Shown in pieces: positions 45,046 through 57,470 of a DNA stretch of 64,000 nt. The stretch is taken from NCBI GenBank assembly GCA_030386875.1, contig CM059576.1, positions 13,706,058 through 13,770,057 on the forward strand, in the 5' to 3' direction. A model generated the notes under the pieces. That model had not been told where the DNA came from. It worked only from the letters and a program-made list of their open reading frames with translations, and ran no database searches. A program made the translations under genes and the position numbers. Within the stretch, counting starts at the first letter, position 1; every line of letters begins with the position of its first letter. The stretch comes from Morinoia aosen (lineage: Eukaryota; Arthropoda; Malacostraca; Amphipoda; Talitridae).

Positions 45046-48000
45046 AGTATGTTGTGATACACTTGATAGTCACTTGAAACACTATTAGACAGTCGGTAAG
45101 CAGTCTTGAAAATGGTTTGTTCCTGAATGAACTCAACTTATGAATCATTACTAAATTAATACATTATTAAAAATACTGTGATTTGCCCCATCTCAGTCTC
45201 CAAAATGTTTGAAAACTGTCTTGACATCGTTTTAAATCATGTTGAAAGCATGTGAGATGTCATGAAAATTCAAGGATTGGTTATTAACAGCTATCACAAA
45301 ACAATTAGGCCTTGATTTTGGTCGATTGATAAATTTGTCCTTACGTCCTCGAGGTTGCAAGTACTGTTTCTTTCCGTTTTCCTCGCAAGGACAACTCCGA
45401 AGTTCGAGACTAAGCAGTGTAACTCAGGTGGGACCGACAAGCGTTGTCATTTCAAAAAAATTGTTAGGTGGTTTGAAAACTAATGAGAGGACGTGCACCA
45501 TTGAAAACAGAATCCGTAAGACTAGATGAACAGATGCGACTTGATCCCCGCTTGGAAAATTATTTCATATACCAGAAATTAGTCGAGCTTAAAACTTGTG
45601 AAAAGCGCTTTTCAACTGAAATAAATTATTGCTTAAGACTTCATAGTGACATTTTCTACTAGATATTGAAATTTCAACGGCGACTGCAAATTTATGAAAA
45701 TCCGATGTCAGGTAGAATACTTATTGGCCTAGCTGTTTCTTTTTCCGTTCGAAGCCCTGTGAGCTGCAGACGTGTATTGACCATGGAAGTGAGTTCAAAT
45801 CTTTGTGTAATTTTCATAGATATTAATGGAGTTAATTTTCACTCGAAGCATCTATTGGAAGGTGTAATTTAAAAATCATTCCTGACTAGTATTTTATTTG
45901 ATTTAATGCGAGCGGTTCACTTAAAAATCGAAGCAGAGTTCCTCAACAACGCCAGAGTTCCTGGCGTTATTGAGATTGTGAAGCAAGTACCTGAATATAT
46001 AATAAAGAATATATCATAATTTTTTTTTCTGTAATTCAATATTGAAGCCTTTTAAAATTATTCTCGATGCTGAAAATATTGGTGCAAGGTCTAACACCAA
46101 CGGTCACACCTCAGCTTGCACACACAAGCAGTATGTTTCTGACTGCGTTACACAATTTCCCTGATTACAAGTAATGCACGTGAAAACATTGTGCTATTAC
46201 ATGGTTGCTGACAGGTACCAGCAGCTCTTTCATTCACTGCATGTAAGGTATTAATTACTAGTAACCAAAAATGTCCTGTGAGTGAAAAATGATTTTGAAT
46301 TGCATTAAGGTTTTCTATTTTACCTGCATAGACTTCAATTTATTCAAATAAAAATCAGAGTCGGATAAAGGGAAAATTTTTGTGGCCAAAGCATTTTGAG
46401 TCTTACTTTACCTACATTTATTGGTTGTTAGAGACTGCAATCAAAATTGAGCTGTAAAAAATACTATAAGATATAAAAAAAACAAAAGCTAAGCTTCTAT
46501 TTACGACGTGTTTAGTTTCAAAGTTTCAAATTTTGTTTGTATTTTCACCTATTGTAAGATACAAATTCTGTTAATACCTTTGGATCCTTTGCCAAACAAA
46601 AATAAATGCAGTGAAGCACTTTTAAAGTTGACTCAGAGCAAGATTAGTGTAGCGATCTGACCATCATTTCTGTCTTCACGTAATGTTCTAATTCTGTGGC
46701 AGCCCCTGCCGTTGTAATCATAAGCCTCGTGAACTACACGGAGCGATATCAATCACATGTGATCAGCTGAGATTGTCGCGATCGACCTGTGCAGCTACCA
46801 GAACTTTTTGACAAATTACTGCTTCCCTGTCAATCTTTCCCTGGGCATGACTCATGTTTTCACTCACAGTGACTTTATCACACAGTCATCAGAATAGGGA
46901 AGAAACTTCCACGTGCTTGTAAACTTTTGATAGAACATATTACACACAAATTTGACAGGCTATACATTATAAAACTATAAATAAAATTCATCAAGTTTTT
47001 GTTCGCTTAGATCTGCAGGGCATTGACCCTGCTAAGAACCATGAGCGACTGCGCAGTTTTCGATCATTAGATCATTCGCCGGAGCAAAAATTTGCAGCAG
47101 AAAGCTCTTCTCCGTAACATTAAAATACACTTTAAAAATTCGTTACTTAATTCTTGCCATTTTTATTGTGGAATTGACAGAGTAGACTTTTTACCCGTAA
47201 TAAGTGTAATCATTTTAATTTTTGTTGAAAAACAATTGTACATATGGAAGAATATTGGCAATATTGATAAAATAATGCAAATAATTATTTTGAACGAGCT
47301 GCGTTCGCATACCAAAATTTGATACAAAACATTGTTTTGTTGAATGTGAATGACTTCCGTACATAACTTATTATCGAATTTACTGATAAATAACTATCAC
47401 AAACATGACTGCATATTGCATAATCCACTTTCCTGTTCACAAGTACAGTCTATTCATTCCTCAGCATTAATTTTCTTGGCGTGTCATCTAGTTATTTTCA
47501 TGAATAAGTTGACGTATATGAAAGCTATAAAACACACGACTCAATATCGTACAATAAGAAACAATATCCACGTGTTCGTCCTATCGGTAACCTGGGATGA
47601 AACTAACTGTAAGTAAATATTGTTATGTTACATATATTATTTCCTCCTGCGGCTTGTGTTTACGAAAAGCGTACGTATCCTCATTTCAAACGCAAAAGCA
47701 GTTTCAAGCCCGAAACACTTGAAAATATGTTACAGTTGTTTTCTGTCTTTCAAACTACAGTGAAGTAAATACAAAATTATGTACAGCAGACCAATTACAA
47801 GCGGAAAAACAACGCTTCTATATCACATCACGTGCGATACATGCATCCATTAATTTCATAGGGAACGCGCCCTGTCTTCGCTCAATATGCAAATAGCTGG
47901 AGGTAGCATGTTCGTACGAGATTTCAAGAAAATGCAGATTATAACCAAGGGATCGAAATTGATAATCTTATTTCCTGCAGACTTTTATTAATGGTTCATC

Positions 48001-49854
48001 ATCGCCAACATAAGTTAATTAGCTTATATCACACGTGTCGCTTCTGTAGTAGGAAAACGTTCACTGCAAAGTGCTTTGTTGAATTGAACGAAATAATACA
48101 AATCTAATTTTACACAAATACCTAATCATGCTTATTTCCAAAAATTTCATGAATAGATTTTTTCAATCAAGTAATTTTGCGTAGGTGCTACGCATTGGTG
48201 CAAATGAAGAACGGAGGTGTTTCAACTTCATTCATTTTCACTGGAACGCGAAAAATTTTCAACGTGTATTTGGGTTTAGCTTACACGCGCATGGCTTGTG
48301 TTAGCGCGGATTATTTCCACGTTTTCCGTCGTATAACTTGTATGTATTGAGCATGGGGCGTCATTTTGATAAATGAAAATCATTTTATAGCGTGTAACCT
48401 AAACCACAAGGACCCTCAGCATAGTGGATACCATTATTGTATAATTAAAATTTTACCCAAAAACTGAGTGGAAAATGGCATTGGTTTTGAGCCAAGTTTA
48501 TGTTAAATGTTCGATTTCATTTTAAATATCATCGGATCATTTGAGACAGCTATGGCGGGCTGAATTGCTGACTGATTTGTCGAAAAATGAACTGCTTGTA
48601 CTCATTCCTTAACGAGTAATACTAAAATGATTTCTTAAGGTTTTTTTGTATTTTTCATTTGGTTAAAAAATCTACTGTTGGTCAATAAACTTTGTATTAT
48701 ATCAGGAAAGGGGAAACTATCGGATAAGGACGTCTTTATACTAATTCCAAAGGTGATCTGAGTGCGAAAGTTTTGCAAGGAATTGGTTCAAAGGAAAGTT
48801 CTCCCCCCGTCAATTTTCTGTATTGAATTTGAAGTTACTGTACTTCAATGTACTGTTTTTCACAAATAATTCACTATTTGCAAGCCTACCTCAAACAACT
48901 TTGTTCTAATTCGATTTTTCGGAGTATGGATTGATTCATGAAAACGTAATTTTTTTCCCATATCTCCCCTTAGGCCTGTTCCTCACAGTGTTGCAAATGT
49001 TAGCATGAATGTTAGGAGAGAATAGTTTTACGAATATTCACTAGCTACCATTCGCCTCAGCTTCTTTGCGCTCAATGTAAAATAACGCACAACGCAAATA
49101 AGGAATTGAATTGACTACACAATTCATTAGCGCATCTGTAAAAAATATCTCTCTACTTTGCTATCACTATTTTCATCAGCAAGCAAATATGGGAAATTGC
49201 TCACGATTTTTGTGTTCCATTGAATGATAATAATGCCCAAAGTCTAGCCAATAATACTGCTGTAATCGAAACGAAATGCCATGGATCTAAATGTAAAACA
49301 TATCAGCTCGCTAGCCGCGCTGCCCGATTATCTTGCAATGGAAGATGAGAACCCTGTGCGATTGAAAGATTTTCTTCAGCTTCGAACCTAACTTCTCATT
49401 GTACGCTATACTACTTTTACCGCGGTTAAGCATGAATTGTTAACACTGCAATTAATTAGTTATTATCCACTGAATTATCTGTTAAATTGTGAATGACACT
49501 CAAAACTATCTTAATTAAGTACGTATTATTTTACTTCATTCCATATTATTTGATGAAAACTCTGTATTAGGAACCCTGATGCGACAGCAGACCGAATCTC
49601 TAAGCGCCGCACATGAGAAAGGTGGGTGTGTTCACAAAACGCTCGAATTAAGGTTGCATTAACTTCGCAAAACACGTTAAACATGTTCACGAGGACTATT
49701 GCATGACACTATCATTGAGTACTGCCATCACCATCATTGATGATATGAGCAAAACAGTCCTCTACGAAATTTATGACGCATGGAACGCTTTATAGAGCTA
49801 CATTCATGCAAGTTAATTGTTTTGATTTCTTTCCAAGTTCTTTTCGGTTTCCAC
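45046..49854. other. unannotated AT-rich DNA
   Basis: Only short random-looking open frames. No repeat, RNA gene or regulatory element was recognised. Confidence 0.35.
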
Positions 49855-50125
49855 CAATCACAGAGCTCCTCAATATTGCTTGATACGTAGTCTCACTAGC
49901 GCCGCAGAGCAGAGCGATCGGCGGTTTCATTTGACTTGGACAGTCGAAGTGGTGTCATCAAGTGCTCAGGCGCAAGCATGTGTGAATGCCCACATTATTG
50001 TTATGAAGCTAGTAACTACGGGTATATTGTGTCTTGAGCAGAAAGCCATGTAGTCTAGAGAACAGCTTTTGGTTCATCTTGCCGAAGCTAAAGCTTGAAT
50101 GAAGTACAAATTCCTGGCAATGAAG
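49855..50125 (+). other. possible host promoter and first exon
   Basis: An inverted CCAAT element (CACCAATCAC at 49853-49862) precedes a locally GC- and CpG-richer patch (about 49900-49930). An ATG at 50099 begins a frame MKYKFLAMK that runs into a consensus donor, AAG|GTAAGT, at 50125/50126. This is the pattern of a 5' UTR with a short first coding exon. No downstream exon or product was recognised, so it remains a hypothesis. The two TIR elements downstream would lie in its first intron. Confidence 0.3.
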
Positions 50126-50202
50126 GTAAGTTCTAACTTGGCATTCCCTGATTATTTATCGATGTGTATTAAAACCACCTAGCGGTCTATCATGCTAGAT
50201 TA

Positions 50203-50236
50203 GATATATTGATGTCAACTAGATATATTGATGTCA
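50203..50236. repeat. 17-bp direct duplication
   Basis: TAGATATATTGATGTCA occurs twice in tandem with a short linker (first copy with one extra base pattern). A small local duplication. Confidence 0.5.
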
Positions 50237-50609
50237 TCCGTTTAAAAAACATTAAAGTAGTATTATCTGTGTATGTTGATGTGTTCTCCCGAAATAATTG
50301 TATTGAAGAAACTGTAAGGTAATTCAGTTACTAATTACTTGGTGTTTAAGCCATTAAGCGAATTTTATCTAGGCTAGCTTTTGCATTTTTTTTGTGGCAC
50401 TGAATACCGGTACAGTCAGTAAGATTTTTGTTCATGTTTTAGCAGGATAGGATGGTTGTTTACATTGGATTTCACACTAATCTTATATTTTATTACGTTC
50501 AAAAGGTAATTCCGACATTTCTGACTGGTTTAAAGGGGAGACTATCTATCCACCATAGGTTTGGGTACAGCCAGGAACAGGAAGTATTTTCAGAATTATT
50601 GGTCATGGA

Positions 50610-51156
50610 GGTAAATCTGAAGGACTTGACAGTTGTCGATTTTCCACTTTTTGGTGCCTGAACCTAATTAATTGAATCAAAATAAACAAGTTATCTTCTA
50701 TGCACTTTTCGTCTCAACTGAGTATTTTACGATTTATAGCGGTAAGTTTAGTTTCGTCATTGATGACGAATGCGCTCGAATAAACAGCTACTCATCGATT
50801 TTCGAATTTTTGTTGCTTGGAACATGGTAATAACATCGAAATAAACAACTTTTCTTCTATACACTTTTTTCGTCAAATGAGTATTTAACGAGGTATAGCG
50901 GTAGGTTTGGTTTCGTCTTTCAAGACAGAGCGCTGGAAGCGAGACGCCATTGCAGTATTGCCATACAACTCAATCAAAGAATTTCTTTCCGCTTCAAAGA
51001 CTGGAGTTGCGGTAAGTCATTTACCGCTATAACTAATAAAATACTCATTTGAGACACAAAGTGCATAGAAGAAAACTTGTTTATTTCGATCTAATTAACT
51101 ATGCTAAGGCATCGCAATTTACAAAATCGACAACTGTCATTTCCTTCAGATTTACC
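50610..51156 (+). mobile_element. 547-bp TIR element (MITE-like), left copy
   Basis: Ends are GGTAAATCTGAAGG and its reverse complement. The 8-bp flank GTCATGGA (50602-50609 and 51157-51164) is a perfect target duplication. The terminal inverted repeats extend imperfectly over about 150 bp, sharing ATAAACAAG, CTTCTATGCACTTT, TGAGTATTTTA and TATAGCGGTAA blocks. A third, direct copy of the same module lies inside (about 50840-50925). No coding capacity. An 8-bp duplication would suit hAT or P-type enzymes, but the end sequence is not diagnostic. Confidence 0.88.
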
Positions 51157-51462
51157 GTCATGGATTGTGAAAAGAGTCCGAACTATTGAAATCTAACATT
51201 AAAATAGCCAAGTTTTCCCACACATACAATTTGTTGTCTAAATAATGACATGTTTGATTTTAAGAAAAAAAAATCTCAAATAAATTTCCCGTCAATTAAA
51301 TGTGCACATTTTTTTTCTAATTCAATGTCATTCGGTAACTTGATTAGTTCTTGAACAGCAGATGTTCAAGTTTTTAACTTGGTGGATTTCTCATGATTTG
51401 TGAAGCGGTTGCTATGGCGCAGGGTGTAATGTGGGGATTGAAGGATACAAGTTAGAAAAAAG

Positions 51463-52009
51463 GGTAAATCTGAAGGAGATGACAGTTGTCGATTTTGTAA
51501 ATTCCGATGCCTTAGCATAGTTAATTAGATCGAAATAAACAAGTTTTCTTCCATGCACTTTTTGTCTCAAATGAGTATTTTATTAGTTATAGCGGTAAAT
51601 GACTTACCGCAACTCCAGTCTTTGAAGCGGAAAGAAATTCTTTGATCGAGTTGTATGGCAATACTGCAATGGCATCTCGCTTCCAGCGCTCTGTCTTGAA
51701 AGACGAAACCAAACCTACCGCTATACCTCGTTAAATACTCATTTGACGAAAAAAGTCTATAGAATAAAAGTTGTTTATTTTGATGTTATTACCATGTTTC
51801 AAGCAACAAAAATTCGAAAATCGATGAGTAGCTGTTTATTCGAGCGCATTCGTCATCAATGACGAAACTAAACTTACCGCTATAAATCGTAAAATACTCA
51901 TTTGAGACGAAAAAAGAATAGAAGAAAACTTGTTTATTTTGATTCAATTAATTAGGTTCAGGCACCAAAAAGTGGAAAATCGACAACTGTCATCTCCTTC
52001 TGATTTACC
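51463..52009 (-). mobile_element. 547-bp TIR element (MITE-like), right copy, inverted
   Basis: Nearly identical to the left copy but in the opposite orientation and the same length. It has its own flanks GAAAAAAG (51455-51462) and GAATAAAG (52010-52017), an 8-bp target duplication with one mismatch. It is therefore an independent insertion, not a foldback arm. The 306-bp spacer (51157-51462) is unrelated AT-rich sequence. Confidence 0.88.
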
Positions 52010-52017
52010 GAATAAAG

Positions 52018-54633
52018 TTCCAAAATTTTGACCCTAAAAATAGTTTATTTTTTCTCATTTTATAATGGAAGGTTCATATGATCAATAATATTTTAAGTCA
52101 TTTACACGTTTTAAATTTTTCATTGTTATTTGAATAATGTTTTCACTGTCATTTGATGAATTTTTAGACTAATGATCAGTAAATAATCAAGCATTTTAAA
52201 CATTTCAAAAATTGAAATTTGGTTTAGTGCTCGAGTTTTTAGAAAAAAGAAAGAAAAACAGTTTATTTTCAATAAAAAACAACTTTATGTGCCTATTTTT
52301 CTCTATAATATTCACCGTTCTTGTCTTCTAATGATTTTCTTTGGATAAACCCAATTTCGTTATCTTCGAAGTAAAACTTGTCCATCATATAGAGGGCATT
52401 TGAATGTCCTCGCCCTGAGTTTAATACTAGCACTTCTCTCAAATTGTTGCATCATTTAACTGTACCTCACAAATATGAATATAAAATATTAAAAATATAA
52501 GCAGCGACAAACCTAGTGAGTCGCAATGCAAATATTGAAAAACTCTTGCACGCTCAATCGTTTGAACCTGAAGTTGAGGGCCGACAGCGTCAGAGCCTTT
52601 GTATGGGCCTTCGAACCTCATAACTTCCGAGATCGGACTGACGCATACCGTTATCCGCTTTGAATCATCACTCAAAGAATAATCATCCAAGGGAGGTATC
52701 AATGCGAAACGTTAATAATTATGAGTGTTTAGCAAATTACCAAATGAAGCAATAAAGTTGAACCACTTGCAGGGAATGGTGTAAGGGTACAACACTTTTG
52801 TTTTAAATTTTTGATTATTTCTTAATACGATAACCTGTAAGAAAGCGCGCATTTCAGAAGAAAAGTGCGCAAAGAAATACAATATTGCTGTCATAGTGTC
52901 GCTTCTAACCCAATTTTATACATGCATGTTATTTGGAGTATTTAGCTATAGTGTTCACAACATTTTGGATGCACTTTAATTTCATGAATAGAATAATTCA
53001 TTTTCGCTAAGGCCGAATAGCTAAAATATTATTTTCCTCAGGTCCCGGTAATAGTACTAATGACTGTAGAAAAAAAAATTGTATAACCTCACTGTTTGAG
53101 GTATATTGGAAATGAAGGCATCATTGCAATAGAAATATTAATTTTTATTTGGTCACACAAAAGATCTTGAAGGGTAAATTCAAAAGTTGGTGCATCCTCT
53201 ATTGCAAATAGTTATTACATGCTCATTGCCGGAACATGATTGTTCAGAAATTGATGCTATTTGATGATATTTTCACCAATTAAAATTTCTACGTGCTTTG
53301 TCAAACTATTCGAACATCCATTGCCGTTAGTTTTGATGAACTCTGCACACAAATCTTCAATTATTTCTGTAATGTCACAAAAGTCTTCGAACGTGAATTG
53401 ATTGGACGACCGTGTAACGCGTGCTAAAAAGTATCACGCATTGAACATAAGTTTTCATTTATTCATATGTATACTAAATGAAATTGGAAAGCGTCATTTT
53501 AGAAATGAGTTTTCCGATCATAAAAACTAAAAAATGAGCAAAGAAAATGTTATTAACAGGCTCTTAGTTGCAAGCCACTGCTCTATTTTCGTAACTTATG
53601 AGTATAATGTAGGAGAGAAAAAATAATTTCGAGCAGTTTGTTCGCTAAAAGTTGTAGAAAACGATCATTTGTTTTGAAAATATGAGATAAAGATATTTAG
53701 TAGATTAGCATGTTTGGTATCGTAATACTCATTTCAACAGTCGAAACAAATTATCGAGAGAAAACAATAAACAATAAAAAAAGCTGTCGCCTTGATGCGG
53801 TAATCGACGTTTCATAATTTCTATAAATCCAAATTAAAAAACTATAATCCCAGTGACGATGCATTGTTGACAACACTTTTATTTGTGCGCATTTACGTTG
53901 AAATATGAACTTTAGAACTTGCAATGTCAGGGATTAATATTGAAAACAAAATGTAGATTTAAAAATTTTGCGTTTATGAGTATGAGGTCGTCATTCGACA
54001 TCTTTTACTCTTACGTATCAAATATGCATATAGACAATTTGGAAAAATGATATAGCCTAGCTACATATTTTTTCGTTGAAGTGTATCAAGTGGCTTTGAT
54101 TAAAGTGTATTGGTCAAATCAAATAATTTATATGTTGTAGCGAATTAAGATTTTTTAAATGTAAAACATCATGTGAACTTATTCTTGTAAAGTTAATGAA
54201 TAAACGTCTAGCCAAAATTTTCGAATAGGTAGTCGTATTCATCACAAAATAACCATTACGTTTTATTGGACTTCATCTTAAGTGGGTGCAGTTGCCCGTG
54301 GGATACATATCATAGATGACATAATTGTTCTTTTTGTGCTCTTGTCACTAGAAAATTAGAGTATTTTATTCACAAATGTAAGCACATAAATTGAATGAAT
54401 CTTTATTAGCTTTTAGAGAGTCTAAATGAATAAGTCATTGAATAATTTTAGATGAATAAGTCATGAATCTAACTTATTACATTTCTCTTTCCGATGAATA
54501 ATGTTTAAACAAAGTCATGTGTTTGACTGGCAAAATCTTGATTATCATTAACTTGATATAACGAATTCTTATTTATAGATAAATGTTCTCAATCTAAGCA
54601 CTTCCCCCTCAGGGGGATACAACTATTGTATCT
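52018..54633. other. unannotated AT-rich DNA
   Basis: No coding region, repeat or RNA gene recognised. Confidence 0.35.
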
Positions 54634-54975
54634 ATGGGAATTAGCGCTCCCAGGGAAAAATGTGAGCGCCCGAGCTGAGAGTTAGGTAGGCCTTCTTTTT
54701 GTTGAAATAAAATGTTTTTTGTTATGTTAAGGACCAACTTTTTTCGGGTCACTACTGTCCTGTTTTTCAGCACCTCTGACTTTCTTCTTCAACTTCTATC
54801 TTATTTCATGAATTTCTTTCCCATCTTACTGTTTCTATGCCCTTTCTGCATAGATTCCTCATTTCCTTATCTCCATTCTAAATGGTGCCTTCCTCATTCC
54901 TCTCTTCGATACGCTCTATTTTTGATGCGGTTAGGGAGGCTTGAACTAACTTATAATCTTAATATTAATCTAAGC
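54634..54975. repeat. dispersed repeat R3, copy B
   Basis: Shares GCGCTCCCA, a TTTTTCGGGTCAC-ACTGTCCT block, GCATAGATTCCTC, an AATGGTGCCTTC block and a TTGAACTAACTTATAAT block with copies A and C in order. A 102-codon plus frame over it is an accident of a T-rich sequence. Confidence 0.6.
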
Positions 54976-55361
54976 ACTTCAATGCAAAAAAAATGGTACG
55001 TTATTTTACGAACAATATAAGGGAAAAACTAAATTTACATTTCAACTATTTCGCCTCACGTTCATAGGATTAAAATTTTAAATGTCTCATAACATTGCAA
55101 TATATCATTATATCCTTAATTTAACATCAGTACATCACACTGCACACACACACTGCCAAATTGTTGCGGCAGGATAGAAACATCGGAATGACGGCAAAGG
55201 AACTTCTCCGCACTCCTTAGTTCATTTACATCCAGCAAGGGGTTTTTCTTCCCGGAACGTGATCGCAAGGCTAATTTCTTCCTTTGAAAAGACTGGAATT
55301 TATTCTGTCTGCTACGGTGTGTGGGGGACAAAAACGAATTACTTAAACTGTAAATATTTTT

Positions 55362-55787
55362 TCCATAAAAAGTACTTTTTCGTAAAGCTGAAAGTTTTCT
55401 CTTTCTAACGATGTAATTTACGTCCAAATACTGGAAGAACTATGGTGTGAAATTATATTTTAATGCGATGTGTAATGCTTTGAACGAGAGTAAGTTCCTT
55501 TGAAGTTCCTTTCGACAGTCACGGCGATCCATTTACCTCCAAAACGTCGTCTGAGGAGCTTGGTGATGCTCTGTCTTATCATAGTTCATTCTTCTACTCC
55601 ACATTGGAAAGCTACGTGAAATTAGCGTTTTCGTGAATTGTTCCGTATTAGAACATATTAATAACCTATTTGCTATCATTATTGATCCAAATTAGGGTGC
55701 CGATTAGGATTTTGGGGTACGATAGAAATAGTTCATCAAAATTCGTTCGACTGCTACTACAGTTTCGAAGCGCCATTGTGTCCGGTC
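55362..55787. repeat. old dispersed repeat R2, copy b
   Basis: Diverged counterpart of 2612-3020, same orientation. Shared blocks are AAAGCTGAAAGTTT, GTCTGAGGAG, GGGTGCCGATT and GCCATTGTGTCC. Confidence 0.5.
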
Positions 55788-55790
55788 AGC

Positions 55791-56290
55791 ACAGGGTACA
55801 ATCTCGCGAATTTCTACACCGCCCAACCCTCTCCCTCCACCTCCAAGCAGCTACATAAAGTTGCCATTCGCGCCAATGATTGAACCATGTAGTACTACTG
55901 AGGTTTATTAACCTATCTGTTCGTTATACATTTATTATTAATCACTGCATTATAACTACTACAAGTACTTAGTAAGTGAATACTTCAGCGGAATACCAAA
56001 GTTAACCTGTATTAAATCATTATAATAAGTTTTGACAACGACCGCTGGTGTTTGGCTATTCGACCCTCCATCTCGGCACGCAAAAACAGGCATTTTTAAA
56101 CTTTTTTAGGTTGACCTTTAAACTAACTGAACTTGGCCTAACCTAACCCAACCTAACCTAACTTAACTTAACCGAACCTAAATTAATTTAACCTAACATT
56201 TCTGTAGCTGCTCGGAGGTGGTGTTGTAGCTGCTTGGAGGTGGAGGGAGAGGGTTGGGCGGTGTAGAAATCCTGCGAGGTTGGACCCTGT
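55791..56290. repeat. 65-bp inverted repeat with about 370-bp spacer
   Basis: 55791-55855 (ACAGGGTACAATCTCGCG to AAGCAGCTAC) is the near-exact reverse complement of 56226-56290. The conserved part includes TTTCTACACCGCCCAACCCT. The right arm is followed outward by a partial 22-bp duplication starting at 56204. Confidence 0.85.
56136..56197. repeat. degenerate CCTAA (TTAGG-type) tract
   Basis: About ten imperfect units of CCTAA/ACTTAA, such as CCTAACCTAACCCAACCTAA. TTAGG is the common insect telomere repeat, so this may be an interstitial telomeric trace or a chance low-complexity tract. It sits in the spacer of the 55791-56290 inverted repeat. A weaker CCTAACC/CCTATC stretch occurs at 58240-58300. 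Confidence 0.7.
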
Positions 56291-56927
56291 GCCGTGCGCA
56301 CGGTCATAATTAAGTTCCCTGATATTCTACCTTGCAGTATGGTGGTCTTATGAAAACTACCGTAGAATCCGAGTTAATAACAGTGCTCATTCAGGCATTA
56401 TTTCTTTTAAAGGATGGATTTGAGCAATTTCAGATTTTCATTTTTGTTTTAAATGACTACTTCATTTTCTAATAAGTGTTGCTGTCTTTATTGTTTCCGG
56501 GTTCTCAAGCTATAATTTACATTTTCAGACTCTCTAGAGTCTAACACACAACTCTAATCCTATACAACTGCTAACAGTAAAGCGTAATTTCTAATGCGTA
56601 ATGCGTAAACAGTAATTTCTAATGCGTACGATTTTATATCTATTCATTTCAAAAAATATCAGTGTGCTGAATCTCCAAGGAAATACGTTGAAACTTGATT
56701 GGAAAGAATAAAATTTCATTTTTTGCAGTAAAATATCTCACTGAAGTTAAACCGTTTGTTTTAGTTAGTTACAAGTTTCATGTAACTATTTACATCATCG
56801 AAATGTATATCTAATTTTCGTTTTTCATTCACATCCGGATCAACTCAACCCCAACGGAACTACCATACAAACTGCACAATTCACATTCATTTTCAAATGC
56901 ATTTTTCACAGGGAAACAATGGACAGC

Positions 56928-56960
56928 GCACCACATTTGTGCCTTGCACAAATGTGGTGC
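56928..56960. repeat. perfect 15-bp hairpin
   Basis: GCACCACATTTGTGC, a 3-nt loop CTT, and the exact reverse complement GCACAAATGTGGTGC. Confidence 0.9.
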
Positions 56961-57124
56961 AAGGTGTATTGGCTTCGTTTTGTGTTTGCGATTGAAGCTC
57001 AAGTATTTTTCGAATATCTCAGTTGTGAATACATGTTAATGAGTAAGAAAGAAAACCACTTTCATGTAGGTCGTAGACGATTTTTGCTACTCATTTCCGT
57101 GAAGAAGTCCTGCATGAACATGAT

Positions 57125-57470
57125 ATTTTTTCTTCTAATGGCTCTATTTTTATCATTGATCACTGTCGAATTCCGTTTCGAAGCACGATCCATCTTTTTT
57201 CGGTTCACTGCTATCCTTTTCTAAGACACCTGCAACTTCCTTCCTAAGCTTTCATGTTGTTTGAACTTCCTTCCTGACTTGCTGTTTCATGCGCATCGTG
57301 TCCTGTGTAGCAACACAGTCGTGTTACAGCATAGGGGTGGCTTGTGTGGGAACATTCGTTGTGCATAGATTCCCCGTGTACGTGTCCATACTCGATGGTC
57401 CCTTCACTGTTACTCTCTTAACAACGCCGTTGAAGTGACGACTGAGGTTTAAACTAACGTAAATAATAAA
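57125..57470. repeat. dispersed repeat R3, copy C
   Basis: Matches copy A through GTGTGGGAACA, TGCATAGATTCCCC, GTGTCCATACTCGATGGTCCCTTC and copy B through TTTTTTCGGTTCACTGCTATCCTTTTC. The minus strand reads LRKEV and LEKDSSEPKKDGS, similar to copy A. Confidence 0.6.

Noticed and set aside
50452-50661. 69-codon open frame running into the left TIR element
   Set aside because: It crosses the element border and has no motif.
50610-52009. Single foldback transposon with 547-bp arms
   Set aside because: Each arm has complete ends and its own target duplication, so they are two separate insertions.
54712-55020. 102-codon open frame with hydrophobic stretches
   Set aside because: It overlaps repeat R3 copy B and reflects a T-rich sequence; the frame is not kept in copies A and C.
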